A DNA stretch of 61,622 nt from Lysinibacillus telephonicus (lineage in GTDB: Bacteria; Bacillota; Bacilli; Bacillales_A; Planococcaceae): contig NZ_RXNR01000023.1 in assembly GCF_003966145.1 (NCBI RefSeq), positions 1 through 61,622 of the forward strand, read 5' to 3'. Both the position numbers and the translations under genes were made by a program. The notes under the pieces are model-generated. The model ran no database searches. It saw only the letters and a program-made list of their open reading frames with translations, and had not been told where the DNA came from. Below are positions 38,635-46,924 of this stretch, one piece after another; position 1 is the first letter of the stretch, and the number at the start of each line of letters is the position of its first letter.

Positions 38635-39646
38635 TCACCTCCGTTTGAATTTCATTTGATTTAAGGAGATTTAATGCTTGTACAACATTTGAGTTTTCTC
38701 CATCAATTTGAACAATTAATGTTCCATATGGTCCATTTGCTGTTTGCGAAATATTCCCGTGAACAATATTTACTTCTACATCAAATTGCTTAATTAGCTG
38801 TGAAATAATTGGCTGTTCTGTTTTGTTGCCAATAAACGTTAATTTTACAATTTTCCCTGTTGGATAGTTTGCTAAAACCTGTTCGATTGATACTTTAGTC
38901 TCTTTTGTTCCCGAAACCTGCATTACGAAATTTTTTGTTATTTCAGCTTGCGGATTTTGGAATACTCGGAGTACCTCGCCTGTTTCCACAATTCGTCCAG
39001 CTTCCATCACTGCAACACGATGGCAAATTTTTTGAATTACATGCATTTCATGTGTAATAAGAACAATTGAAAGGCCTAAACGCTTATTAATATCAAGTAA
39101 AAGCTCTAGTATTGAATCCGTTGTTTCTGGATCTAATGCACTCGTCGCTTCGTCACAAAGTAATACTTCTGGATTGTTTGCAAGAGCTCTAGCAATGCCG
39201 ACACGCTGCTTTTGTCCACCTGATAATTGTGATGGATATGCGTTTTCTCTGCCAGATAATCCAACTAAATCAATCAGCTCTTTTACTTTCTTTGCTCGTT
39301 CGCTTTTCGCTACACCTGCAATTTCTAATGGAAATGCAATATTCTCTGCAACTGTACGAGACCATAACAAATTAAAATGTTGGAAAATCATACTTATCTT
39401 TTGGCGAGCAAGGCGCAATTTACTCCCTGATATAGATGAAATTTGTTGACCATTTACATTAACTGTTCCACTTGTTGGCTTTTCAAGACCATTTAACAAT
39501 CGAATTAATGTACTTTTTCCGGCACCGCTGTAACCGATAATTCCAAAAATTTCACCTTTATTAATCGTCAAATTGACATCTTGAACAGCAGTCAGCTCGC
39601 CATTCTTCGTTTTATATACTTTTGTTATATCCTTTAATTCGATCAT
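38621..39646 (-). CDS. metN: Methionine ABC transporter ATP-binding protein
   Basis: 341 residues. Walker A GYSGAGKST (38-46), signature LSGGQ (140-144), Walker B LLCDE (161-165). A C-terminal NIL regulatory domain (~265-340) binds methionine and inhibits transport in characterised MetN proteins. First gene of the operon, behind a SAM riboswitch; AAAGGAGT precedes the ATG. Confidence 0.95.
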   Translation of the reverse strand: MIELKDITKVYKTKNGELTAVQDVNLTINKGEIFGIIGYSGAGKSTLIRLLNGLEKPTSGTVNVNGQQISSISGSKLRLARQKISMIFQHFNLLWSRTVAENIAFPLEIAGVAKSERAKKVKELIDLVGLSGRENAYPSQLSGGQKQRVGIARALANNPEVLLCDEATSALDPETTDSILELLLDINKRLGLSIVLITHEMHVIQKICHRVAVMEAGRIVETGEVLRVFQNPQAEITKNFVMQVSGTKETKVSIEQVLANYPTGKIVKLTFIGNKTEQPIISQLIKQFDVEVNIVHGNISQTANGPYGTLIVQIDGENSNVVQALNLLKSNEIQTEVIEHA

Positions 39647-39748
39647 ATTTGTACTCCTTTAAGATACGCTGTTACGTATTTGTACCGCGACAAAGCATTA
39701 TAATATTCTCTATACTTTTCTAGCATATATACTTAATTTAAAATAAAA

Positions 39749-39776
39749 CCCCTTCTACACAGATAAGTAGAAGGGG
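39749..39776 (-). terminator. Riboswitch expression-platform terminator of metNIQ
   Basis: Minus strand CCCCTTCTAC / GTAGAAGGGG, 8-base loop, followed by TTTTATTTT, between the SAM aptamer and metN. Confidence 0.9.
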
Positions 39777-39810
39777 CATCGTACATTGTTATGTTTATAC
39801 GCTAACCGTT

Positions 39811-39916
39811 CTCTTATCTTTCAAAGTATCCACTTCGCGTGACTTGGCACCTTTTCACATATTGTGATGGTTGCCGGGTTTCATAGGGCACTTCCCTCCA
39901 CCGCTCTTTATAAGAG
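39811..39916 (-). ncRNA. SAM-I (S-box) riboswitch aptamer
   Basis: Minus strand shows the S-box core: P1 CTCTTAT / ATAAGAG closing helix (39916-39910 with 39817-39811), GGTGGAGGGAAGTGCCCTAT, GAAACCCGGCAACC and the GGTGCCAA segment. With SAM bound the downstream terminator forms and methionine uptake genes are switched off. Confidence 0.95.
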
Positions 39917-39960
39917 TTACGATATTAAATTTTAAATATTACGAATGTAACTTTATCATG

Positions 39961-40281
39961 TTAGTTTGATATAGTCAACATTTTTTTCAACTTTTCATAT
40001 AGGTATGGTACGGATTGGAAAGCATACACTTTTTCAACAATTTCTCCATTATTACTAATGAGTAAGCATGGAACACTTTCGATTTGATAGTCAAATGCAA
40101 GTTCTTCTATAAAATTGATATTAGCTTTTCCAATTGGAACTTCAGGCAATAACTTTTCGATTACTTCCATCATCTTAGATGCTACGGCACAAGTACCACA
40201 CATTGGCGTATATAAATAGAACGCTGCTAAATTATTTTGCTTTATCGTTTGCTCCCAATGTTGTTTTGTCCACTCTTCCAT
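39961..40281 (-). CDS. yusE: Thioredoxin-like protein YusE
   Basis: 106 residues, thioredoxin fold with active-site-like CGTC in YTPMCGTCAVAS near residue 29. Probable thiol-disulfide role. The frame extends to 40314, but ATG at 40281 gives the family length; AGTAGGA lies upstream. Followed upstream by yusF, as in B. subtilis. Confidence 0.85.
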   Translation of the reverse strand: MEEWTKQHWEQTIKQNNLAAFYLYTPMCGTCAVASKMMEVIEKLLPEVPIGKANINFIEELAFDYQIESVPCLLISNNGEIVEKVYAFQSVPYLYEKLKKMLTISN

Positions 40282-40362
40282 TGTTATCAGTCCTACTATC
40301 ATTAATTTAATCAAGTACTAGAATTTATAACTCTCCTCAGGCTTCTATGCAAGATTAAGGTT

Positions 40363-40719
40363 TTACGCCTCACTGGATGAGGATAAATATTGTTTATGAA
40401 CAGAAAATTTAGCTTCACTTAACAGATGAGCCAACACTTTCTTCGGTGCATTGGCAACCTCAATATATGTTCTAGGAATACAAAGATGGATAGCCTCTGA
40501 ATAAATTCTTTTCGTTAGCTTTCTCAACTTCTCTCCCGAATTATCTGCATCAAATAAAGTATAAAGTTTACATTCTTCAAAAGGTTCAAGCAAATCTAGC
40601 AATGCATCTTCACTTATAGTACCATTTGTACAAATGATTTTTACGTCTTCAGCAAAGATTGGTGCAATGTTCAACTTATCCGATCGACCCTCAACAATTA
40701 TACACTTTTCAACAGTCAT
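40363..40719 (-). CDS. yusF: TOPRIM-domain protein YusF
   Basis: 118 residues. TOPRIM motifs: the glutamate in IVEGRSDK (residues 8-15) and LFDADNSGEKLRK with the DxD-type acid pair. Related to primase/RNase M5-like proteins, function unknown. Shorter than the ~146 residues I recall for B. subtilis YusF. It precedes yusE by 81 bases. Confidence 0.8.
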   Translation of the reverse strand: MTVEKCIIVEGRSDKLNIAPIFAEDVKIICTNGTISEDALLDLLEPFEECKLYTLFDADNSGEKLRKLTKRIYSEAIHLCIPRTYIEVANAPKKVLAHLLSEAKFSVHKQYLSSSSEA

Positions 40720-41011
40720 TTGCTCACCCCACGGTTTGTAAGTAATATAAGCTAAAAATGAAGAGCATAAACACCCTTAGCTGCGCTACTCTAAAACGTA
40801 ATATCATAGATCTAGCCGATTATGCTTTTTTCTTATCCCTAAGCTTGGTCGTCATCAACGTCTAAGAGACTATTGGCTGAAATCACATAGTTAATTTCAT
40901 TAGCTTGGAGAAGGCCTCGATCAGCTGGGTGGCTTGCGCTAACACTCTTCAATAAAAATTATATTTCTTATTTTTAAAAAGAAGGTGGTTTAATATTATA
41001 TTTTATTGTAA
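40720..41011. other. Non-coding gap upstream of yusF
   Basis: No reading frame with a ribosome binding site. The middle part (~40760-40940) is less AT-rich than its surroundings, contains short dyads and looks like a degenerate intergenic repeat, similar in character to 22221-22430 and 46110-46310. Confidence 0.4.
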
Positions 41012-41042
41012 AAAAAACGCCAGTGTTATTCTGGCGTTTTTT
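41012..41042 (-). terminator. gcvH terminator
   Basis: AAAAAACGCCAG / CTGGCGTTTTTT with a 7-base loop, 14 bases after the gcvH stop. Confidence 0.9.
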
Positions 41043-41055
41043 ATATATCATATTC

Positions 41056-41439
41056 TTATTCAGCATCAATTAATTCATCATATTGCTCAGGAGTTAATAA
41101 AGCTTCAACTTCTGAAACATCTGTCGGTTCCACAACAATCATCCATGCCTTGTCATATGGAGAATCATTAACGAATTCTGGGTTATCTTCTAGTTCAGAA
41201 TTTACTTCAACCACTTTTCCTGAAATAGGCGCATATAGCTCTGAAACTGTTTTAACAGACTCAACACTACCGAATGGTTCGTTCAATTGAATCTCGTCAC
41301 CGATTTGCGGTAATTCAACAAATACGATATCACCTAATTCAGATTGTGCAAAATGCGTAATACCAACGCGTACTTTTCCATCTTCAACTTTTACCCATTC
41401 GTGCTCTTTTGAGTAACGTAAATCTTTCGGTGTGCTCAC
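41056..41439 (-). CDS. gcvH: Glycine cleavage system H protein
   Basis: 127-residue lipoyl carrier. The lipoylated lysine is K63 in [11 protein letters not shown]. It shuttles the aminomethyl group in glycine cleavage and in Bacillales also relays lipoyl groups to other enzymes, so it depends on LipA (7055-7975). ATG at 41439 follows GGAGGGG. Confidence 0.96.
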   Translation of the reverse strand: MSTPKDLRYSKEHEWVKVEDGKVRVGITHFAQSELGDIVFVELPQIGDEIQLNEPFGSVESVKTVSELYAPISGKVVEVNSELEDNPEFVNDSPYDKAWMIVVEPTDVSEVEALLTPEQYDELIDAE

Positions 41440-41519
41440 TCAAAACCCCTCCAATTTATGTAGTTCCATCAAGTTCAGTGTGACATATTTTTTTGGTAAA
41501 AACAAGTTAGTAAAGCTCA

Positions 41520-41873
41520 TTATTTCCAAGATTCTATGAATTCCTGCTCTTTAAATCCTAATGTCACTTTTTGTCCATCTGTTACAATTGGACGTTTAAT
41601 TAACATTCCATCTGAGGCAAGAAGTTCCAACTGCTCATCTTCAGTCATTGTTGTTAATTTATCCTTTAAACCTAAAGATTTATACTTCATACCAGATGTA
41701 TTAAAAAATTTCTTAAGTGGAAGTCCACTTTTTTCCCATAAAGATTTTAATTGCTCTTTCGTCGGTGTTTGTTCCACAATATGTAATGCTTCGTATTTGA
41801 TTCCGTTCTCATCTAACCATTTTTGTGCTTTCTTACAAGTTGTGCATCGTGGGTAATGAATAAATTGTAGCAT
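41520..41873 (-). CDS. yusI: ArsC/Spx-family thioredoxin-like reductase YusI
   Basis: 117 residues of the ArsC/Spx family. CTTC near the N-terminus (HYPRCTTCKKA) is a CxxC redox motif; the central KKFFNTSGMKYK and late ASDGMLIKRPI segments are family hallmarks. Function unknown. A TTG at 41879 is an alternative start; ATG at 41873 behind AAAGGAG is preferred. In B. subtilis it neighbours gcvH and the fad operon; here the GMC/Tat cluster intervenes. Confidence 0.88.
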   Translation of the reverse strand: MLQFIHYPRCTTCKKAQKWLDENGIKYEALHIVEQTPTKEQLKSLWEKSGLPLKKFFNTSGMKYKSLGLKDKLTTMTEDEQLELLASDGMLIKRPIVTDGQKVTLGFKEQEFIESWK

Positions 41874-41879
41874 TTGCAA

Positions 41880-42191
41880 AAAGCTCCTTTAACTAATGTT
41901 ATTTATCTAATAAAGATATTAACTTAAATAGTAATAAATTGCGAAATTTTTCTTAGCAGATATATAAGTTGAAGAGCCATTACAATAAATAATATTCTAA
42001 CAATCGTCATACAAAACAATATGTACAATTCAAAAGCCGATGCAAACTGAACTGACCAAAAAAAGTAGATTGGTGTCTAACTTTTAAAGGGCATATCCTA
42101 CAGATATTACCTCGGCTTTTGAGGGAAAAATGTCTGGAATCCAGATAAACGCCGTTTCTTCCTTAAGACATTACTGAGTTTTAAATATATA
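41880..42191. other. Non-coding gap between yusI and the GMC dehydrogenase operon
   Basis: AT-rich, no gene seen. A small palindrome TCTGGAATCCAGA at 42131-42143 followed on the minus strand by CATTTTT may end the dehydrogenase operon. This gap marks one edge of the region absent from the B. subtilis order. Confidence 0.5.
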
Positions 42192-43913
42192 CTATACTAA
42201 TAACCCGCCGCCATTTTTAATGTATTGTTGAATACCTTCTGCCGCCCTATATGACAATGCACCTAGAGTACCAGTAGGATTGAAACAAGAGTTATGAGGG
42301 AATGCAGATGCACCTACTACGAAAACGTTTTCTACTTCCCACATTTGAAGATAGGTATTTAGTGCAGAAGTTTCACGATCTACCCCCATAATTACCCCGC
42401 CAGTATTATGAGTATTTGTATCTTTATTTACACTGAAATTCCCTTGTTCTTCAGCTGTTTCAATAATATCAGCACCAATTTTTTCACCGATTTCACGAGT
42501 TTTTTGCGCCATAAATTTTACCATTTCACGGTCATTATCTGTGTATTCATAAGTCATTCGAAGTAATGGATAACCCCAAGCATCCTTGAATTCTGGGTCC
42601 AAGTCTAAATAGTTTTCACGGTGTGGCATGCTTGCCCCTTGCGTTTTAACTGGAAAGTTTGCGTTAGCATATTTAATGGATTGTTTCTTAAATTCTGCGC
42701 CCCAGTTCGGTGTCCCTTTTGGTACACGGTTCACTGCGATTGGACGATCACCGTATTGTGTAGAACGAATACCAGCACCATGGATAAAGTTTACATCAGA
42801 GTGATCAAAGTTATCACCCATCCACTCTGCAATTTCTATCCCTAAAGCACCTGCACCACCATATAAGTTAAATTGACGGTCTTCAAAGAATAATTGAGTT
42901 GTACCACCTGTTACTTGGTAGCAATAATTTTTGCCAATTGTTCCTTTTCCAGTTTTCGGGTTGTATGGGGTACCTAAATTTGAATTTAATAAAAGACGTG
43001 TGTTATTAAATACATAAGAAGCAACAACGACAACATCAGCTGGTTGTTCAAATCGTTCTCCTGTTAACATATCAACGTAGATTACACCCGTTGCTTTTCC
43101 ACCCGAAGAAGTAATTTCTAAAACGTTTGCATGTGTACGTAAATCTAGTTTTCCAGTTTGTTTAGCAACTGGGATTACTGTTACTGCCGGGTCCCCTTTA
43201 GCACCATATTCACAACCAAAGTTTTCACAGTATGCACAGTATTGACATGCTCCACGTGAAATTCCATCTGGATTTGTATAGTTTTCCGAAAGATTTGCAG
43301 CCGGTATTACAAACGGTTTATAACCAAGAGATTTAGCTGCCTTTTCAAAAGTTTTCATTAAAGGCGTCTTTACTAAAGGGCCTGTTGGATATGGATTTTT
43401 TCGTGGTCCCCAAAGTTCTGGTACCTCTTCACCTGAAATACCTGCCATTTTTTCGAACTTATCATAATAGGGCTCCATTTCATCGTACGTAATTCCCCAG
43501 TCCTGCAACGTCATCCAATCTGGAATTTTCCCTTCACCATATCGTTCTACGGTTTTTGAACGAATTTCGAAGTCATAGGGTAAGAAACGATATGTTTGTC
43601 CATTCCAGTGAGTGCCTGCACCACCAACACCATCGCCAACAATAAATGTTCCATAATAACGCATTGGCAGTGCTTTACCTTCCATTGTATTACGATACGT
43701 AATGGTTTCTTTTGATAAGTCTTGCATAAGTTCCGTTCTGTGTTGATAACGAAGTTCATCGTGAACCATTGTATAGTCAGCTGTTGTACGATCTTTACCA
43801 CGTTCTAAGCCAACAACATTGATTCCCGCTTTTGTTAACTCCGCTGATACAATACCACCTGCCCAACCCATTCCGATTACAACTACAGGTACTTTTTCTA
43901 ATTTGGTTGCCAT
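42192..43913 (-). CDS. GMC-family FAD dehydrogenase large subunit (gluconate/sugar dehydrogenase type)
   Basis: 573 residues. FAD-binding GMGWAGG (14-20), GTHWNGQTYRF, and C-terminal GMC segment HNTGGV..ASAFPHNSCFNPTGT with the catalytic histidine/asparagine region. Four cysteines C223-x2-C226-x2-C229-x4-C234 lie where some bacterial FAD sugar dehydrogenases hold an Fe-S cluster. It has no signal peptide, so export would be by riding on the Tat-signal small subunit encoded 33 bases upstream. Substrate (gluconate, glucose, fructose, other polyol) is not predictable. No cytochrome c subunit is present. Confidence 0.85.
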   Translation of the reverse strand: MATKLEKVPVVVIGMGWAGGIVSAELTKAGINVVGLERGKDRTTADYTMVHDELRYQHRTELMQDLSKETITYRNTMEGKALPMRYYGTFIVGDGVGGAGTHWNGQTYRFLPYDFEIRSKTVERYGEGKIPDWMTLQDWGITYDEMEPYYDKFEKMAGISGEEVPELWGPRKNPYPTGPLVKTPLMKTFEKAAKSLGYKPFVIPAANLSENYTNPDGISRGACQYCAYCENFGCEYGAKGDPAVTVIPVAKQTGKLDLRTHANVLEITSSGGKATGVIYVDMLTGERFEQPADVVVVASYVFNNTRLLLNSNLGTPYNPKTGKGTIGKNYCYQVTGGTTQLFFEDRQFNLYGGAGALGIEIAEWMGDNFDHSDVNFIHGAGIRSTQYGDRPIAVNRVPKGTPNWGAEFKKQSIKYANANFPVKTQGASMPHRENYLDLDPEFKDAWGYPLLRMTYEYTDNDREMVKFMAQKTREIGEKIGADIIETAEEQGNFSVNKDTNTHNTGGVIMGVDRETSALNTYLQMWEVENVFVVGASAFPHNSCFNPTGTLGALSYRAAEGIQQYIKNGGGLLV

Positions 43914-43946
43914 CTATCCTTAGTCCTTTCTATGCTGTTGATTTCA

Positions 43947-44714
43947 TTAGCTCATATGACTGCTTAAGCCCTCTGGTTTCAATTCAATAAATTCATCACT
44001 TTGAATTTCGTTTACATATTGCATACGTGTTCCTGGGTATTTACGCATTGCCCAGCCTTTCATTTCATTGTTACCACCATACATCGGATCAGCATAAACT
44101 CCTTCTATCGTCATTGTACGCAGTAAGCTGAAAAATTCAGCCGAACTAGTATCACCATATAGTGTTACATTTCCTTCACTGAAGGCTGTTAACACTTCAT
44201 CTTGTTGTTCTGGTTCTAATCCAGTAAATACTGCATCATAGTTTTGTTTAGAATATTCATCTAATGCTTCTAAGCCAGCTCTAAACAAATCTTTACGTAA
44301 TAAAACAGTTTGAGGACTTTGGTTATCAGCTGGCTTATAAAAAGCACCAAGACGGTAATCCTTTACATTATTTCCCCATTGACCCGCTAATTGGTGATCA
44401 ATATAAATTGCTGCACCTAATTCTTTTGCCCCTGGTCCGTTTTCATCTTCAGGATAGATTCGCTCTACAGCAGCTGCTGTAGTTTGATATTCAGCAGGTT
44501 TAAAAAACATTAACGCATGGTTGTACTGTGTAACTGCTCCACCATGTGCTGACTCTTCAGTTGGAGTTGTAGTAGTTGCATTATTGTTATTTTTTACAAA
44601 AAGGCTTGTAACAGCTCCACCAAGAACTAAACCACCAAGTGTTAAACCCGAATTTTTTATAAAATTGCGTCTTGTTGAGCGTTTTTCTGTAAAGCTATTT
44701 TTCTTTTCTGACAT
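43947..44714 (-). CDS. Gluconate 2-dehydrogenase subunit 3 family protein, Tat-exported
   Basis: 255 residues. A twin-arginine signal STRRNFIKNSG (R15-R16) precedes a hydrophobic stretch (~23-40), so the folded protein should cross the membrane by Tat. The rest matches the small subunit of gluconate/fructose dehydrogenases, which chaperones and escorts the flavin subunit. The neighbouring tatC-tatA genes are divergent by 400 bases. GAGGAGT precedes the ATG at 44714. Confidence 0.88.
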   Translation of the reverse strand: MSEKKNSFTEKRSTRRNFIKNSGLTLGGLVLGGAVTSLFVKNNNNATTTTPTEESAHGGAVTQYNHALMFFKPAEYQTTAAAVERIYPEDENGPGAKELGAAIYIDHQLAGQWGNNVKDYRLGAFYKPADNQSPQTVLLRKDLFRAGLEALDEYSKQNYDAVFTGLEPEQQDEVLTAFSEGNVTLYGDTSSAEFFSLLRTMTIEGVYADPMYGGNNEMKGWAMRKYPGTRMQYVNEIQSDEFIELKPEGLSSHMS

Positions 44715-44729
44715 ACTGACTCCTCCTTT

Positions 44730-44987
44730 TTAACCAAATAAAGTTCCAAAATTAAAATATATTGAGAACACAACTGCTGTAACAATAATTGTAAACATAA
44801 ATGCTACATGTTCAGCTCCTAACCAACACCCGATGATAATGGATAAGCCAACAGCTGAACCGATTAGTGCAAAAGCAGGTACTGTTCCGTAGAAGGTTTC
44901 AATTGAAAATGCACAACCAGCAGTGAATGTGATTCCCGCTAACATTTGGATGATTAGAAATAGTTCTTCTCTGTTATACTCTGTCAT
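44730..44987 (-). CDS. Small membrane protein of the dehydrogenase operon
   Basis: 85 residues with three predicted membrane helices (~10-30, 35-53, 62-82), no haem-binding CxxCH motif and a single cysteine in each of the first two helices (C21, C54). It is the first gene of the operon, 15 bases ahead of the small subunit. I do not recognise a family. By position it may anchor the dehydrogenase or help pass electrons to quinone. Confidence 0.75.
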   Translation of the reverse strand: MTEYNREELFLIIQMLAGITFTAGCAFSIETFYGTVPAFALIGSAVGLSIIIGCWLGAEHVAFMFTIIVTAVVFSIYFNFGTLFG

Positions 44988-45131
44988 AATATCCTTCCTT
45001 ACCCTTGTGAAATATATTCTTACTAGTTTGTATTTTAAGCGTGTATTATTTTCTAGTTTTTAAATCAAATATTTATTTTTTTTTGCATACTTATTTTTTA
45101 TTTTTTCATACTTAGAATGGTGGTGATAATT

Positions 45132-45872
45132 ATGGAAGATAAAGAATTTACCCTAATCGAACATTTAACTGAACTACGGACAAGGCTTATTATTATATCT
45201 AGTACCTTTTTAATCACACTAATAATCGGATTTCTATTTGCACCTGATTTATTACAGTTTATCAAGTCACAAGAAGTTGCTCAGAATGTTGATTGGAACG
45301 TTTTTGGCTACACGGATGGTATTTCTATCTATGTGAAATGTGCTCTATTGATTTCTATCTGTTTAACCTTGCCAATTGCAATGCATCAACTATGGTTATT
45401 TATGAAACCTGGATTAACAGAAAAAGAAGCAACTAGTACTGCAACATTTATCCCTGCCGCATTTCTATTATTTTTACTTGGAGTTGTATTTAGTTATTTC
45501 ATCTTATTTCCTCTCATGCTCAATTTTATGTCTAGTATTAATAAGTCCATCGGTGCAACAGAAACTTATGGTATGAAGCAATACTTCACATTAATGTTTA
45601 ATTTAATAATTCCTGTAGGATTGGTATTTGAGTTGCCAGTAATAATTTTATTTATGACAAAATTAGGAATCGTTACACCTGATCGATTAAAAAAGATGAG
45701 AAAGGTTTCATATTTTATTTTGATTGTCATTGGAGTTATGATCTCACCACCCGATTTCGTATCAGACTTTTTAATTATCATTCCACTACTACTTTTATTT
45801 GAAATAAGTATTATCATTTCGGAGAAAACTTATAAGAAAGAATTCCCAAAAAGAGTACAAACTATTGAATAA
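45132..45872 (+). CDS. tatC: Sec-independent protein translocase TatC
   Basis: 246 residues, six membrane helices. The N-terminal cytoplasmic [11 protein letters not shown] motif that binds twin-arginine signals is intact, as is the FxxxE region (VFELPV). An in-frame ATG at 45117 lacks a ribosome binding site; ATG at 45132 follows GGTGGTGAT. Forms an operon with tatA and faces the Tat-dependent dehydrogenase genes, like B. subtilis phoD-tatAd-tatCd, where the translocase is dedicated to a neighbouring substrate. Confidence 0.93.
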   Translation: MEDKEFTLIEHLTELRTRLIIISSTFLITLIIGFLFAPDLLQFIKSQEVAQNVDWNVFGYTDGISIYVKCALLISICLTLPIAMHQLWLFMKPGLTEKEATSTATFIPAAFLLFLLGVVFSYFILFPLMLNFMSSINKSIGATETYGMKQYFTLMFNLIIPVGLVFELPVIILFMTKLGIVTPDRLKKMRKVSYFILIVIGVMISPPDFVSDFLIIIPLLLLFEISIIISEKTYKKEFPKRVQTIE

Positions 45873-45901
45873 ACATATACAAAACAGAGGAGAATTTCAT
45901 C

Positions 45902-46105
45902 ATGATACAATCTATAGGTGTACCGGGGTTAATCATTATATTAGTAATAGCTCTAATTCTTTTCGGACCATCTAAATTACCTCAATTAGGACGTGCCTTT
46001 GGTCAAACATTGAGGGAGTTTAAAGATTCAACAAAGGGTGTAGTTGATGAAGTAACTGAGGAATTTAATATAGAAGAAGTTAAGAAACAAGAAAAAACAA
46101 ATTAG
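45902..46105 (+). CDS. tatA: Twin-arginine translocase subunit TatA
   Basis: 67 residues: one membrane helix (~8-22), [14 protein letters not shown] hinge, amphipathic helix and acidic/basic tail. Forms the Tat pore with TatC, which ends 29 bases upstream. GAGGAG precedes the ATG. Confidence 0.93.
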   Translation: MIQSIGVPGLIIILVIALILFGPSKLPQLGRAFGQTLREFKDSTKGVVDEVTEEFNIEEVKKQEKTN

Positions 46106-46317
46106 CCATTTCCCTTCAAAATAATCGTCTCTAAAAGGAAATAAGGCGATATTGAGCTAGCTATTTGACCGTTCAATAAAAGAAAAAATTTTGAAGTTTA
46201 ATGAAGTGCAAACCAAGAAATCTTAGGATAGTCCTTACTTTCTCGGGCACTCTAATTATATCCACCTGACTAACGAATATGATGACGTGCTAAGAACGAA
46301 AGGAGGGAATTTTTATT

Positions 46318-46680
46318 ATGTGGAAAAAGTCGATTTACGCTTTGATCCTTGGCAGTACATTTTTAGTTGGATGTAATACACAGGACGAAAATTCCGTAAA
46401 CGAAGAAAGCTCCGTAAATAACGAAAATGCAAACGAAATTTTAGAAGATGTCAATGAAGGTGTAGATGGAACACTAGAAAGCGATTCATATAATGATAAT
46501 GCAAACGGTAATGATATTAACAATGGTACTGACGGCAAAGGCGGTAAAGGCGAGGATGCTTATAATGATGCAACTCGTGGAGCTGACGGTCAAGACTTCA
46601 ATAGTGAAAATGGTACAGATAGCTCCGAACGTAAAGACATAGAAAATGATAAAGAAGCTGATCAAAATAACCGTGAATAG
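46318..46680 (+). CDS. Putative acidic lipoprotein
   Basis: 120 residues. Lipobox LVGC gives a lipid-anchored cysteine at residue 19. The mature part is low-complexity, rich in Asn, Asp, Glu and Gly, and likely unfolded at the cell surface. AAAGGAGGG precedes the ATG. Function is unknown; it follows tatA by 212 bases and may have its own promoter. Confidence 0.75.
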   Translation: MWKKSIYALILGSTFLVGCNTQDENSVNEESSVNNENANEILEDVNEGVDGTLESDSYNDNANGNDINNGTDGKGGKGEDAYNDATRGADGQDFNSENGTDSSERKDIENDKEADQNNRE

Positions 46681-46732
46681 CAAAAAATAATTAGCAACAA
46701 CATTAATTTGACGGATTTCTTTGATACGAGGA

Positions 46733-46763
46733 AAGGGCTACCCATATATGAGCAGCCCTTTTT
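46733..46763 (+). terminator. Terminator after the acidic lipoprotein gene
   Basis: AAAGGGCT / AGCCCTTT with a 14-base loop and a T-run. No gene is seen between it and the fadE end; a weaker dyad (GACGG / CCGTC, 46872-46903) may end the fad operon. Confidence 0.75.
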
Positions 46764-46924
46764 ACTATTGTTTAAATATCAATATAAACCTTTGCACCTG
46801 TGATGATTACAGTCTGATTCTCCATAAGATTACATTTCATCTACGAAGAAAGCTTCCAACAATCGCAAAGGGGCCGTCTCGAAATGGCTCTACAGACGGT
46901 CATTCTATAAAATTCAATTGATTC

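Noticed and set aside
46721-46921. 66-codon plus-strand ORF after the acidic lipoprotein
   Set aside because: It starts upstream of and runs through an intrinsic terminator and shows no recognisable protein features.
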